Of a stretch of 64,000 nt of DNA, positions 50,458 to 58,129 are shown in pieces. The stretch is from positions 1 to 64,000 of the forward strand of contig JAFRAB010000023.1 in assembly GCA_017405675.1 (NCBI GenBank). Reading direction: 5' to 3'. The notes under the pieces are model-generated. The model saw only the letters and a list, made by a program, of their open reading frames with translations. It did not search any database and was not told the origin of the DNA. Positions within the stretch are counted from its first letter, which is position 1, and every line of letters starts with the position of its first letter. This stretch comes from Erysipelotrichaceae bacterium (GTDB lineage Bacteria > Bacillota_I > Bacilli_A > Erysipelotrichales > Erysipelotrichaceae). A program made the position numbers and the translations under genes.

Positions 50458-51416
50458 TGAGAGATATCCGTAAAATTATCCATGACATTGGAATTGTCCC
50501 GGTTATTGCCCTGGACAGAGTTGAAGATGCAGCACCGTTAGCCAGAGCCTTATGCAACGGCGGCTTACCGGTAGCTGAAGTAACCTACAGAACAGCAGCT
50601 GCTCATGACGCCATGATTGAAATGAAGAAAGCATGCCCGCAGATGCTGATAGGTGCCGGAACAGTTCTTACCAAAGAACAGATTGATTCTGCTCTGGATG
50701 CAGGTGCTGAATTTATCGTTTCACCTGGCACTAATCCTGTAACTATCGCATACTGTCAGGAAAAGGGCGTTCCTATTCTTCCAGGCACAGCTAATGGAGC
50801 AGATATTGAAACTGCCATGTCATTTGGTATTGATCTGGTAAAATTCTTCCCGGCTGAACCTTTAGGCGGACTGAAGATGATCAAGGCCCTGTCAGCTCCA
50901 TATAACAAAATCAAATTCATGCCTACTGGCGGAATCAAGGAAGCTAACTGTCTCGATTATCTGAATGATCCTGTTATCCATGCCATCGGCGGTACCTGGA
51001 TGATCGATAAGAAAGCTATCGATGCCGGTGATTTCGACAAGATCGAAGCCCTGACCAGAGGCGCAGTCAATAAGATGCTGGGTATCTACATCAAGCATGT
51101 CGGCGTTAATGAAGAAAACGGCAACGGCCTGGCTCTGGCAGAACAGTTTGCCAAGTTCTTCGGCGGCAATGTCAGAGAAACTTCAAAAGGCTGGTTCGGA
51201 TCAGAATATGTTGAAGTAATGGCTGAAGACAAGAAGAAGGGCAGATTCGGACATATCGGCTTAGGTACCAACAATGTTGACAGAGCCAAGAGATATTTCG
51301 AAGCTCAGGGCTATGAATTCGATGAAGAAAGTGCAACTTATGATGCCAAGGGCAACATGAAGTTCATCTACTTCAAGGATGAGATCGGTGGATTCGCAAT
51401 CCATCTTGTTCTGTAA
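50457..51416 (+). CDS. eda: KDPG/KHG aldolase fused to a VOC-like C-terminal domain
   Basis: A 319-residue protein. Residues 1-210 are class I 2-keto-3-deoxy-6-phosphogluconate aldolase: E41 and R45 in EVTYRT, Schiff-base K129 in DLVKFFPAEPLGG, and FMPTGGI for phosphate binding. Residues 213-319 look like a glyoxalase/VOC domain (FGHIGLGTNNVDRAKRYFEAQGYEF ... GGFAIHLVL in order). Simple Eda proteins are about 210 residues, so the extension is an addition. It splits KDPG to pyruvate and glyceraldehyde-3-phosphate. ATG 50457 lies 7 bases after AGGAGG; the ATG at 50454 is closer and less likely. Confidence 0.9.
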   Translation: MRDIRKIIHDIGIVPVIALDRVEDAAPLARALCNGGLPVAEVTYRTAAAHDAMIEMKKACPQMLIGAGTVLTKEQIDSALDAGAEFIVSPGTNPVTIAYCQEKGVPILPGTANGADIETAMSFGIDLVKFFPAEPLGGLKMIKALSAPYNKIKFMPTGGIKEANCLDYLNDPVIHAIGGTWMIDKKAIDAGDFDKIEALTRGAVNKMLGIYIKHVGVNEENGNGLALAEQFAKFFGGNVRETSKGWFGSEYVEVMAEDKKKGRFGHIGLGTNNVDRAKRYFEAQGYEFDEESATYDAKGNMKFIYFKDEIGGFAIHLVL

Positions 51417-51451
51417 TTTGGTTATTAAATGGTAAAGGAGAATATTAGACC

Positions 51452-52471
51452 ATGAAAGTTGTAACAATGGGTGAAATCATGCTGAGATTATCCACCCCGG
51501 GAAACTCACGCTTTGTACAGACTGATACATTTGATGCCTGCTATGGCGGCGGTGAAGCCAACGTAGCCGTATCATTAGCTAACTACGGTCATGAAGCATA
51601 CTTTGTGTCAAAGGTTCCTGCTCATGAAATCGGACAGTGCGCCATTAATGCCTTAAGAAGATACGGTGTTCATACCGATTATGTAGCCAGAGGCGGCGAC
51701 AGATTAGGTATTTACTATCTGGAGACAGGTGCTTCCATGAGACCTTCAAAGGTTATCTATGACAGAGCACATGCTGCCATCGCAGAAGCCAAGCCTGAAG
51801 ACTTCGATTTCGACAAGATCTTTGAAGGTGCTGACTGGTTCCACTGGTCAGGAATTACACCGGCTATTTCCGATGCTTCTGCCAAGAACCTGGAACTGGC
51901 CCTGATCGCTGCCAAGAAGGCTGGCGCTACCGTTTCCGTAGACCTGAACTTCCGTAAGAAATTATGGACTTCTGAAAAAGCCATCTCCATCATGAGACCT
52001 CTGATGAAGTATGTTGATGTCTGCATCGGCAACGAAGAAGATGCTGAATTATGCCTGGGCTTCAAGCCAAAGGCTGACGTTACTGCAGGTAACACTGACG
52101 CTGAAGGCTACAAGGAAATCTTCAAGCAGATGGCTGAAGAATTCGGCTTCAAGTATGTTATTTCAACCTTAAGAGAATCATTCTCTGCTACTCATAACGG
52201 CTGGAAGGCTCTGATCTATAACGGCGAAGAATTCTATGAATCAAAGCGTTATGACATCTTCCCGATCATCGACAGAGTAGGCGGCGGTGACTCATTCTCC
52301 GGCGGTGTTATCCATGGTTTGTTAACAATGAAGACTCAGGGCGAAGCTCTGGAATTCGCAGTTGCAGCAAGTGCCTTAAAGCACACGATTCCTACCGACT
52401 TCAACCTTGTATCTGAGGCTGAAGTAAAGGCTCTGGCAGGCGGAGACGCCAGCGGACGTGTTCAGAGATAA
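51452..52471 (+). CDS. kdgK: 2-keto-3-deoxygluconate kinase, PfkB family (second copy)
   Basis: A 339-residue PfkB kinase with GEIMLRLSTPG, CYGGGEANVAVSLANYG and the catalytic DRVGGGDSFSGG. It follows the aldolase by 35 bases with an AAAGGAG site. Its motifs are closer to standard KdgK than those of the copy at 47133. Two kinases in one operon may handle different keto-deoxy sugars or provide dosage. Confidence 0.9.
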   Translation: MKVVTMGEIMLRLSTPGNSRFVQTDTFDACYGGGEANVAVSLANYGHEAYFVSKVPAHEIGQCAINALRRYGVHTDYVARGGDRLGIYYLETGASMRPSKVIYDRAHAAIAEAKPEDFDFDKIFEGADWFHWSGITPAISDASAKNLELALIAAKKAGATVSVDLNFRKKLWTSEKAISIMRPLMKYVDVCIGNEEDAELCLGFKPKADVTAGNTDAEGYKEIFKQMAEEFGFKYVISTLRESFSATHNGWKALIYNGEEFYESKRYDIFPIIDRVGGGDSFSGGVIHGLLTMKTQGEALEFAVAASALKHTIPTDFNLVSEAEVKALAGGDASGRVQR

Positions 52472-52481
52472 GGAGCGCAAT

Positions 52482-53288
52482 ATGGAAGGATTCTCAATGA
52501 AAGATTTCCGTCTGGACGGCAAGGTAGCTCTGGTTACCGGTGCTTCTGACGGAATCGGATTCGCAATGGCCTGCGGTCTGGCTGAGGCCGGTGCTACGAT
52601 CGTTTTCAATGGCAGAAGCCAGGAAAAAATCGATGCAGCTGTAGCCAGATATGCTGAAAACGGTTATAAGGCTGTCGGTTTCGTCTGTGATGTAACTGAT
52701 GAAGAAGCCGTTAAGGCAATGGTTAAGAAGATCAATGAGGAAATTGGCGTTATCGATATCCTGATCAACAATGCAGGAATCATCAAACGTATTCCAATGA
52801 CTGAAATGAGTGTTGAAGACTTCAGAAAAGTCGTTGATACTGACCTGAATGCTCCATTCATCTGTGCCAAGGCCGTATTACCTGGCATGATCGCAAAGGG
52901 ACATGGCAAGATCATCAACATCTGCTCCATGATGTCTGAATTAGGCAGAGAGACAGTATCTGCATATGCAGCTGCCAAGGGCGGCCTGAAGATGCTGACC
53001 AGAAACATCTGTGCTGAATACGGCCATGCCAACATTCAGTGCAACGGTATCGGACCTGGATACATTGCTACCAAGCAGACAGCTCCGTTAAGAGAGCCTC
53101 AGCCTGACGGTTCAAGACATCCGTTTGACCAGTTCATCATTGCCAAGACTCCGGCTGAAAGATGGGGCGTAGCTGAAGACCTGATGGGACCGGCAGTGTT
53201 CCTGGCTTCTGATGCTTCAAACTTCGTTAACGGACATATCCTGTATGTCGATGGCGGTATCCTCGCTTACATCGGCAAGCAGCCTTAA
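52482..53288 (+). CDS. kduD: 2-deoxy-D-gluconate 3-dehydrogenase type SDR
   Basis: A 268-residue short-chain dehydrogenase. The cofactor motif is VTGASDGIGFAMA, NNAG is present, and the active site is S-Y-K within INICSMMSELGRETVSAYAAAKGG. In the KduI-KduD route it reduces 3-deoxy-hexodiulosonate to 2-keto-3-deoxygluconate. Gluconate 5-dehydrogenase is a close relative and cannot be excluded. ATG 52482 follows AAGGAG by six bases; the next ATG at 52497 is also possible. Last gene of the island, before a terminator. Confidence 0.88.
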   Translation: MEGFSMKDFRLDGKVALVTGASDGIGFAMACGLAEAGATIVFNGRSQEKIDAAVARYAENGYKAVGFVCDVTDEEAVKAMVKKINEEIGVIDILINNAGIIKRIPMTEMSVEDFRKVVDTDLNAPFICAKAVLPGMIAKGHGKIINICSMMSELGRETVSAYAAAKGGLKMLTRNICAEYGHANIQCNGIGPGYIATKQTAPLREPQPDGSRHPFDQFIIAKTPAERWGVAEDLMGPAVFLASDASNFVNGHILYVDGGILAYIGKQP

Positions 53289-53308
53289 AAACAATTGAAT
53301 TGAATACA

Positions 53309-53346
53309 AAAAGGAAGTGATCGATCAAACCACTTCCTTTTGTTTT
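53309..53346. terminator. bidirectional terminator between kduD and nadK
   Basis: Stem AAAAGGAAGTG / CACTTCCTTTT with an 11-base loop and T tracts on both strands. It serves convergent genes. Confidence 0.85.
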
Positions 53347-53347
53347 T

Positions 53348-54073
53348 CTAAGGTTTCCTCTGGCCTTTAGTTTTGCTCAGCAGTTTCAGTTTTCGCGGAG
53401 CTTTTCTGATGGTAACAGACTCTGTTGTGGTTCCAATCAGTACACCGTCGCCATAGATGCCTGCGGTATCTTTTTTAACGGAAACGGTAATGCTCTTGTC
53501 ATCTGTTACTACCAGCGGGTAGACACCCTGAGCCTGGGAACATATCGGCGTGATACCGAATACTCCGGTATCTTCTTCCAGCAGAGGTCCGGAAGCCGAC
53601 AGATTATAGGCCGATGATCCTGTTGGTGTACAGATGATCAGACCGTCACAGCGGACACTATAGCGATACAGACCGTCAACGATCAGATCAAGATCAGCTG
53701 ACTGTCCCTGGTTGATCTTGCCGACAACCACATCATTGATGGCCAGGTGTTCCTTGCCATCGGCAGGACAGCTTAACAGCGTTCTTTCCGCGATGACCCC
53801 GTTTCTGACACGGGCATCAAAATCGCTGATTTCTTCCCGTTTCAGCAGGCAGAGGTAACCAAGCCTGCCGCAGTTAATGCCAGTCAGGACCTTGTCGTGC
53901 TGAATGGCCAGCTGGGCTGCCTTGAGAAGGGTACCATCGCCTCCCAGGGAAACGATCATATCTGCATCTGCGACTTTTTCACATAGTATGTGTCCGGCTG
54001 CAAGGAGACTTTTTCTGATCTCTGCAACAGTGTCGGGATCAGTATAGGTCCCAGCAAAGATAAACAGTTTCAT
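53348..54073 (-). CDS. nadK: NAD kinase
   Basis: A 241-residue NAD(H) kinase. The ATP-binding GGDGT is at residues 44-48 (IVSLGGDGTLL), followed by GINCGRLGYL and the NAD-binding TPTGSSAYNLSASGP, and NDVVV. It makes NADP(H). The start overlaps the nfnB stop (TAATG), which ties its translation to the transhydrogenase genes. The family is usually 260-300 residues, so this is a short version. A terminator follows immediately. Confidence 0.92.
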   Translation of the reverse strand: MKLFIFAGTYTDPDTVAEIRKSLLAAGHILCEKVADADMIVSLGGDGTLLKAAQLAIQHDKVLTGINCGRLGYLCLLKREEISDFDARVRNGVIAERTLLSCPADGKEHLAINDVVVGKINQGQSADLDLIVDGLYRYSVRCDGLIICTPTGSSAYNLSASGPLLEEDTGVFGITPICSQAQGVYPLVVTDDKSITVSVKKDTAGIYGDGVLIGTTTESVTIRKAPRKLKLLSKTKGQRKP

Positions 54074-55482
54074 TATTTACTGCTGAGGTATTCGTCAATT
54101 GACTTGGCTGCGAGCTTACCGGCACCCATGGCACTGATAACAGTTGCAGCACCGGTTACGGCATCACCGCCGGCATAAACGCCTTCTCTTGAGGTCAGGC
54201 CGTCTTCGTTAACGATGATTCCGCCATGCTTATTAACTTCAAGACCCTTGGTAGTATCTTTGATTAATGGGTTAGGTGAAGTACCGATAGCCATGATGAC
54301 TGTATTAACATCCAGCACGAATTCTGAACCAGGGATTTCAACTGGTCTTCTTCTGCCTGAAGCATCAGGTTCACCAAGTTCCATCTTGATGCACTTGATA
54401 CCGGTAACGAAACCGTTCTTAGGGTCTCTTGGATCATCAGGGTTGTTATAGCCGAGGATCTCAACAGGGTTGTTCAGCAGTCTGAAATCGATGCCTTCTT
54501 CTTCAGCATGTTCAACTTCTTCTTTTCTGGCCGGTAATTCTTCCATTGAACGTCTGTAAACGATATAGACGTTTTCAGCACCCAGCCTTAAGGCTGTTCT
54601 GGCAGCGTCCATGGCAACGTTACCGCCGCCGACTACTGCGACATTGCCACCCTTCATGATTGGGGTAACAGGGCTGTCAAGATATGACTTCATGAGGTTG
54701 CTTCTGGTGAGGAACTCGTTGGCTGAATAAACGCCCTTGAGTGATTCACCAGGGATGTTCATGAAACGAGGCAGGCCGGCACCTGAACCTACGAATACGG
54801 CTTCATAGCCCATTTCGAACAGTTCATCGATGGTCAGGGTCTTACCGATAACAACGTTGGTATCGATGTCAACACCGAGAGCCTTCAGAGTTTCAACTTC
54901 CTTGGCAACGATCTTCTTAGGTAATCTGAATTCAGGGATACCATATACTAATACGCCGCCTGCTGTATGCAGAGCTTCATATACGGCAACCTTGTAGCCT
55001 TTCTTGGCCAGGTCACCGGCACAGGTTAATCCTGAAGGACCTGAACCGACGATGGCAACCTTGTGCCCGTTGAATTCAGGAGCTTCCGGCTTGGCAGTAA
55101 CGTGTTCGTTATGATAGTCAGCGACAAATCTTTCCAGTCTGCCGATGCCTACAGGTTCGAAACGGATACCTAATGTGCACTTTGATTCGCACTGTGATTC
55201 CTGCGGACATACACGGCCGCAGACAGCCGGTAATGATGAAGTCTGGTTGATGATCTGGTAAGCTTCTTCAAAGTTACCGACCTTGACCTGAGAAATGAAT
55301 TCAGGAATGTGAATGTTTACAGGACAGCCGCTGACACATGGCTGATTCTTGCAGTTAAGACAGCGGTTTGCTTCATCCATGGCAATTTCTGCCGTGTATC
55401 CTAAAGCAACTTCCTGGAAATTATGAGCTCTTACTTCCGGTGCCTGGTTAGGCATTGGATTTTTCTTAGGAACGATAGCCAT
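54073..55482 (-). CDS. nfnB: NfnB-type large subunit of NADH-dependent ferredoxin:NADP oxidoreductase
   Basis: A 469-residue flavoprotein of the GltD family. N-terminal cysteines CLNCKNQPCVSGCP and CGRVCPQESQCESKC bind two [4Fe-4S] clusters, VAIVGSGPSGLTCA is the FAD motif and VAVVGGGNVAMDAARTA the NADPH motif. With NfnA it bifurcates electrons between NADPH, NAD and ferredoxin in the cytoplasm. It overlaps nfnA and nadK by one base each. A homotetrameric glutamate synthase subunit is the alternative, but no GltB is near and NfnA is. Confidence 0.9.
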   Translation of the reverse strand: MAIVPKKNPMPNQAPEVRAHNFQEVALGYTAEIAMDEANRCLNCKNQPCVSGCPVNIHIPEFISQVKVGNFEEAYQIINQTSSLPAVCGRVCPQESQCESKCTLGIRFEPVGIGRLERFVADYHNEHVTAKPEAPEFNGHKVAIVGSGPSGLTCAGDLAKKGYKVAVYEALHTAGGVLVYGIPEFRLPKKIVAKEVETLKALGVDIDTNVVIGKTLTIDELFEMGYEAVFVGSGAGLPRFMNIPGESLKGVYSANEFLTRSNLMKSYLDSPVTPIMKGGNVAVVGGGNVAMDAARTALRLGAENVYIVYRRSMEELPARKEEVEHAEEEGIDFRLLNNPVEILGYNNPDDPRDPKNGFVTGIKCIKMELGEPDASGRRRPVEIPGSEFVLDVNTVIMAIGTSPNPLIKDTTKGLEVNKHGGIIVNEDGLTSREGVYAGGDAVTGAATVISAMGAGKLAAKSIDEYLSSK

Positions 55483-56333
55483 TATCTTACCTCCTTAAAG
55501 AGATTGCATGCTTCTTCATATGCATGTCTTTCAAAGTCCATGTACATTCTGTTTCTGGACATTGCTTCATCGAAATCTACTTCATAACCGTTGAAGTCTG
55601 GACCGTCTACGCAGGCAAACTTGGTAACTCTCTTGCCATCCTGGTTGAGGGTCAGACGGCAGCAGCCGCACATGCCGGTTCCATCGATCATGATAGGGTT
55701 CATTGATACGGTTACCGGAATGTTGAATGGCTTGGCTGTAGCTACGACGAACTTCATCATGATCAGTGGTCCGATCGTGATGATCTCATCGAAGGTTTCT
55801 CCGTTTTCCAGCATTTCCTTCAGAGGAACGGTAACGTTACCGTGTCTGCCGTATGAACCGTCATCAGTCATGACATATAACTTGTCAGAGCAGGCTTTGA
55901 ATTCATCTTCCAGAATGACGATGTCCTTGTTACGGAAACCGATAATGGAAGTAACTTCAGCACCTAAACGGTGGAATTCCTGAGCAACAGGCATGGCAAT
56001 GGCACAGCCGACACCACCGCCGACGATGCATACTTTCTTTATGCCTTCAGTATGAGTGGCAACACCTAAAGGACCGACGAAGTCCTGGAGGTATTCTCCT
56101 GCATTTTTATGGTTAAGTTTTTCGGTCGTTCCGCCAACGATCTGGAAAATGATCTTGACTGTTCCTTTTTCCCGGTCGGTTCCGGCAACGGTCAGAGGGA
56201 TTCTTTCGCCTTCTTCATCAACTCTTAAGATGATGAACTGACCAGGTTTTGCCTTTCTGGCAACGAGCGGAGCCTCGATTTCCATCTGTGTGACAGTGGC
56301 ATTCAGAGGTTTCTTGGTAATGATTTTATACAT
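55482..56333 (-). CDS. nfnA: NfnA-type small subunit (FAD/NAD-binding, PyrK-like)
   Basis: A 283-residue ferredoxin-NADP reductase-like protein of the sulfide dehydrogenase/dihydroorotate-dehydrogenase-electron-transfer family. FAD-binding residues are in GQFIILRVDEEGERIPLTV, the NAD-binding segment is CIVGGGVGCAIAMPVAQ, and the C-terminal [2Fe-2S] site is formed by GTGMCGCCRLT plus FACVDGPDF. It heads the nfnA-nfnB-nadK operon. The upstream spacer holds a hairpin and a Rex-like element. An AAAGGAAAGGAT precedes the start. Confidence 0.92.
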   Translation of the reverse strand: MYKIITKKPLNATVTQMEIEAPLVARKAKPGQFIILRVDEEGERIPLTVAGTDREKGTVKIIFQIVGGTTEKLNHKNAGEYLQDFVGPLGVATHTEGIKKVCIVGGGVGCAIAMPVAQEFHRLGAEVTSIIGFRNKDIVILEDEFKACSDKLYVMTDDGSYGRHGNVTVPLKEMLENGETFDEIITIGPLIMMKFVVATAKPFNIPVTVSMNPIMIDGTGMCGCCRLTLNQDGKRVTKFACVDGPDFNGYEVDFDEAMSRNRMYMDFERHAYEEACNLFKEVR

Positions 56334-56363
56334 CTGAAATCCATCCTTTCCTTTCAGTATTTT

Positions 56364-56449
56364 CTGCTTTATCTTATAAGCAGACTATATACCAAACCTA
56401 CTTTATAATAACATAATAGAGCATCTTAAAATTGTCTTTTTTTTCACAA
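56364..56449 (-). promoter_or_regulatory. leader of the nfn operon with a Rex-like element
   Basis: The 213-base spacer to the divergent SDR gene holds an inverted repeat TCTGCTT / AAGCAGA at about 56364-56386 and, at 56432-56449, TTGTC, eight T, CACAA. The latter agrees with the Rex consensus TTGTGAAATATTTCACAA at 12 of 18 positions with perfect outer TTGT/ACAA. Rex senses NADH/NAD, fitting transhydrogenase genes. The left half-site is poor. Confidence 0.35.
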
Positions 56450-56546
56450 AGTCTGATTTTCAGTTGAATTGAGCAGTTACATATTGCTAAAATTTGTATG
56501 GGAACCAGGAATAATGGTTCATGTATAATTCACAAGGAGGGGTATT

Positions 56547-57332
56547 ATGTTCGATTATACAGGAAAAGTTGTTGCTATCACTGGTGCATCTTCTGGTCTT
56601 GGCAAGCAGATGGCTGAAGGCTATGCAGAACAGGGCGCTAACCTCGTTTTATTAGCAAGAAGAGTTGAGAGACTCGAAGCAAGCGCAAAGGAATGGAGTG
56701 AAAAGTATCACGTAGACGTACTTCCGGTAGCCTGCGACGTTACTAATGCCGATTCAATCAAGGCTGCCGTTGATGCAGTTAAGGAACATTTCGGACATTG
56801 TGAAGTAATCGTTAACGATGCCGGCGGTGAAAAGGGTACAGGTACACCATTAGTTGATTATAAGAGAGAAGACTGGGACTTCACACTTAACCTTGACCTG
56901 ACATCAGTATTTGCTGTTACACAGGCATTTGTTAATTTCATGAAGGAAGCCATGGCTGCAGGCAAGCAGACTTACGGCCGTGTCATCAATATTGCTTCAA
57001 TCTACGGTTTAGTTGGCAACACAGCCATTCCTACAATCGCATATCATACAACAAAGGGTGCCGTTGTTAACTTCTCAAGAGGAGCAGCTGCTGAATTAGC
57101 TACTTCAAATATCACAGTTAACACCATCTGTCCGGGTTACTTCTACACTGAACTGACTACTCAGACTCTGGATTCTGATTACTTCCAGCAGTTTGCCAAC
57201 CAGTCTGTTCCAATGAAGAGATATGGCAGACCAGGCGAACTGAATTCTGTAGCCATCTTCTTAGGTGCTGAAGAATCAAGTTACGTTACCGGCCAGACAA
57301 TCGCTGTTGACGGCGGTTACACCTGCGTATAA
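56547..57332 (+). CDS. short-chain dehydrogenase/reductase, gluconate 5-dehydrogenase-like
   Basis: A 261-residue SDR. Cofactor motif ITGASSGLGKQMA, NDAGG in place of the usual NNAG, and catalytic S-Y-K in NIASIYGLVGNTAIPTIAYHTTKGA. It is preceded by a strong AGGAGGGG and followed by a terminator, so it stands alone. Its closest features are those of gluconate 5-dehydrogenase/KduD-type enzymes. It could be a second uronate-path dehydrogenase; the substrate is not determined by the sequence. It is divergent from the nfn operon. Confidence 0.85.
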   Translation: MFDYTGKVVAITGASSGLGKQMAEGYAEQGANLVLLARRVERLEASAKEWSEKYHVDVLPVACDVTNADSIKAAVDAVKEHFGHCEVIVNDAGGEKGTGTPLVDYKREDWDFTLNLDLTSVFAVTQAFVNFMKEAMAAGKQTYGRVINIASIYGLVGNTAIPTIAYHTTKGAVVNFSRGAAAELATSNITVNTICPGYFYTELTTQTLDSDYFQQFANQSVPMKRYGRPGELNSVAIFLGAEESSYVTGQTIAVDGGYTCV

Positions 57333-57352
57333 AAGGTAAACACAGAAAATGA

Positions 57353-57381
57353 AAAGTCCTGACTGATGTCAGGATTTTTTT
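57353..57381 (+). terminator. intrinsic terminator after SDR gene
   Basis: Stem TCCTGAC / GTCAGGA with TGAT loop, followed by TTTTTTT. Confidence 0.85.
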
Positions 57382-57409
57382 GTGTGGCTTTTATCCGCGT
57401 AGCACCTAC

Positions 57410-57445
57410 TTACAAATTTCTGTTAATTTGTTGTATATTGTTTTT
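57410..57445 (+). promoter_or_regulatory. promoter directly abutting the response regulator start
   Basis: TTACAA (57410-57415), an 18-base spacer and TATATT (57434-57439). The expected transcription start falls about 7 bases after the -10, on or next to the ATG at 57446, and no ribosome binding site is seen. The mRNA may be leaderless. Confidence 0.45.
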
Positions 57446-58129
57446 ATGATATATTGCGTTGAGGACGACAGATCAATCAGAGAACTGATTGTATATACCC
57501 TGAAGATTTCCGGTTTTGAAGCAGAAGGCTTTGAAGATGCTTCCGGGTTTTTTACGGCTCTTAATCAGAACATTCCGCAGCTGATAATGCTGGATGTCAT
57601 GCTGCCTGATAAAAGCGGACTGGAGATCCTTAATGAATTGAAAAGCAGTATGGAATACCGTGACATACCGATAATAATGGAAACCGCCAAAACAACGGAA
57701 TTTGACAAGGTCATCGGTCTGGATTCGGGAGCTGACGACTATCTGTCAAAGCCTTTTGGCATGATGGAAATGGTTTCCAGAGTTAAGGCTGTTTTAAGAA
57801 GAAATAATCAGACCCCACATGAAGAACAGCTTGTCTATCGGGGCATAAAGATGGATCCTTTAAGAAGGACCGTAACGATAAACGGGGAACAGGTGGATCT
57901 GACGCTGAAGGAATTTGATCTGCTGCAGTGCTTCATGAGTAATCCGGGAATAGTCTTTTCCCGTGAACAGTTACTGGATAAAGTCTGGGGAACCAATTAT
58001 CTGGGCGAATCCCGCACTATTGACGTGCATGTCGGTACCTTACGCAGCAAACTGGGAGAATATGGCAACGACATCAGAACCGTGCATGGTGTCGGTTACA
58101 GTCTGAAGGAGAGCCACCATGGCCAGTAA
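57446..58129 (+). CDS. OmpR/PhoB-family response regulator
   Basis: A 227-residue two-component regulator. Receiver domain residues 1-115 with acidic pocket CVEDD, phospho-acceptor D50 in LIMLDVMLP, and the lysine of LSKPFGM. The winged-helix DNA-binding domain spans about 125-225 (LTLKEFDLLQCFMSNPG, SRTIDVHVGTLRSKLG, VRTVHGVGYSL-like ending). The start ATG 57446 gives a normal receiver N-terminus; the frame is open further upstream to 57380 but without family similarity. It overlaps the kinase gene by 11 bases. Proximity to a phosphate transporter with PHO-box-like repeats suggests a PhoP role. Confidence 0.9.
   Translation: MIYCVEDDRSIRELIVYTLKISGFEAEGFEDASGFFTALNQNIPQLIMLDVMLPDKSGLEILNELKSSMEYRDIPIIMETAKTTEFDKVIGLDSGADDYLSKPFGMMEMVSRVKAVLRRNNQTPHEEQLVYRGIKMDPLRRTVTINGEQVDLTLKEFDLLQCFMSNPGIVFSREQLLDKVWGTNYLGESRTIDVHVGTLRSKLGEYGNDIRTVHGVGYSLKESHHGQ

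Noticed and set aside
54073..55482. Glutamate synthase small subunit
   Set aside because: No large subunit gene is present and the gene is translationally coupled to an NfnA-type partner.
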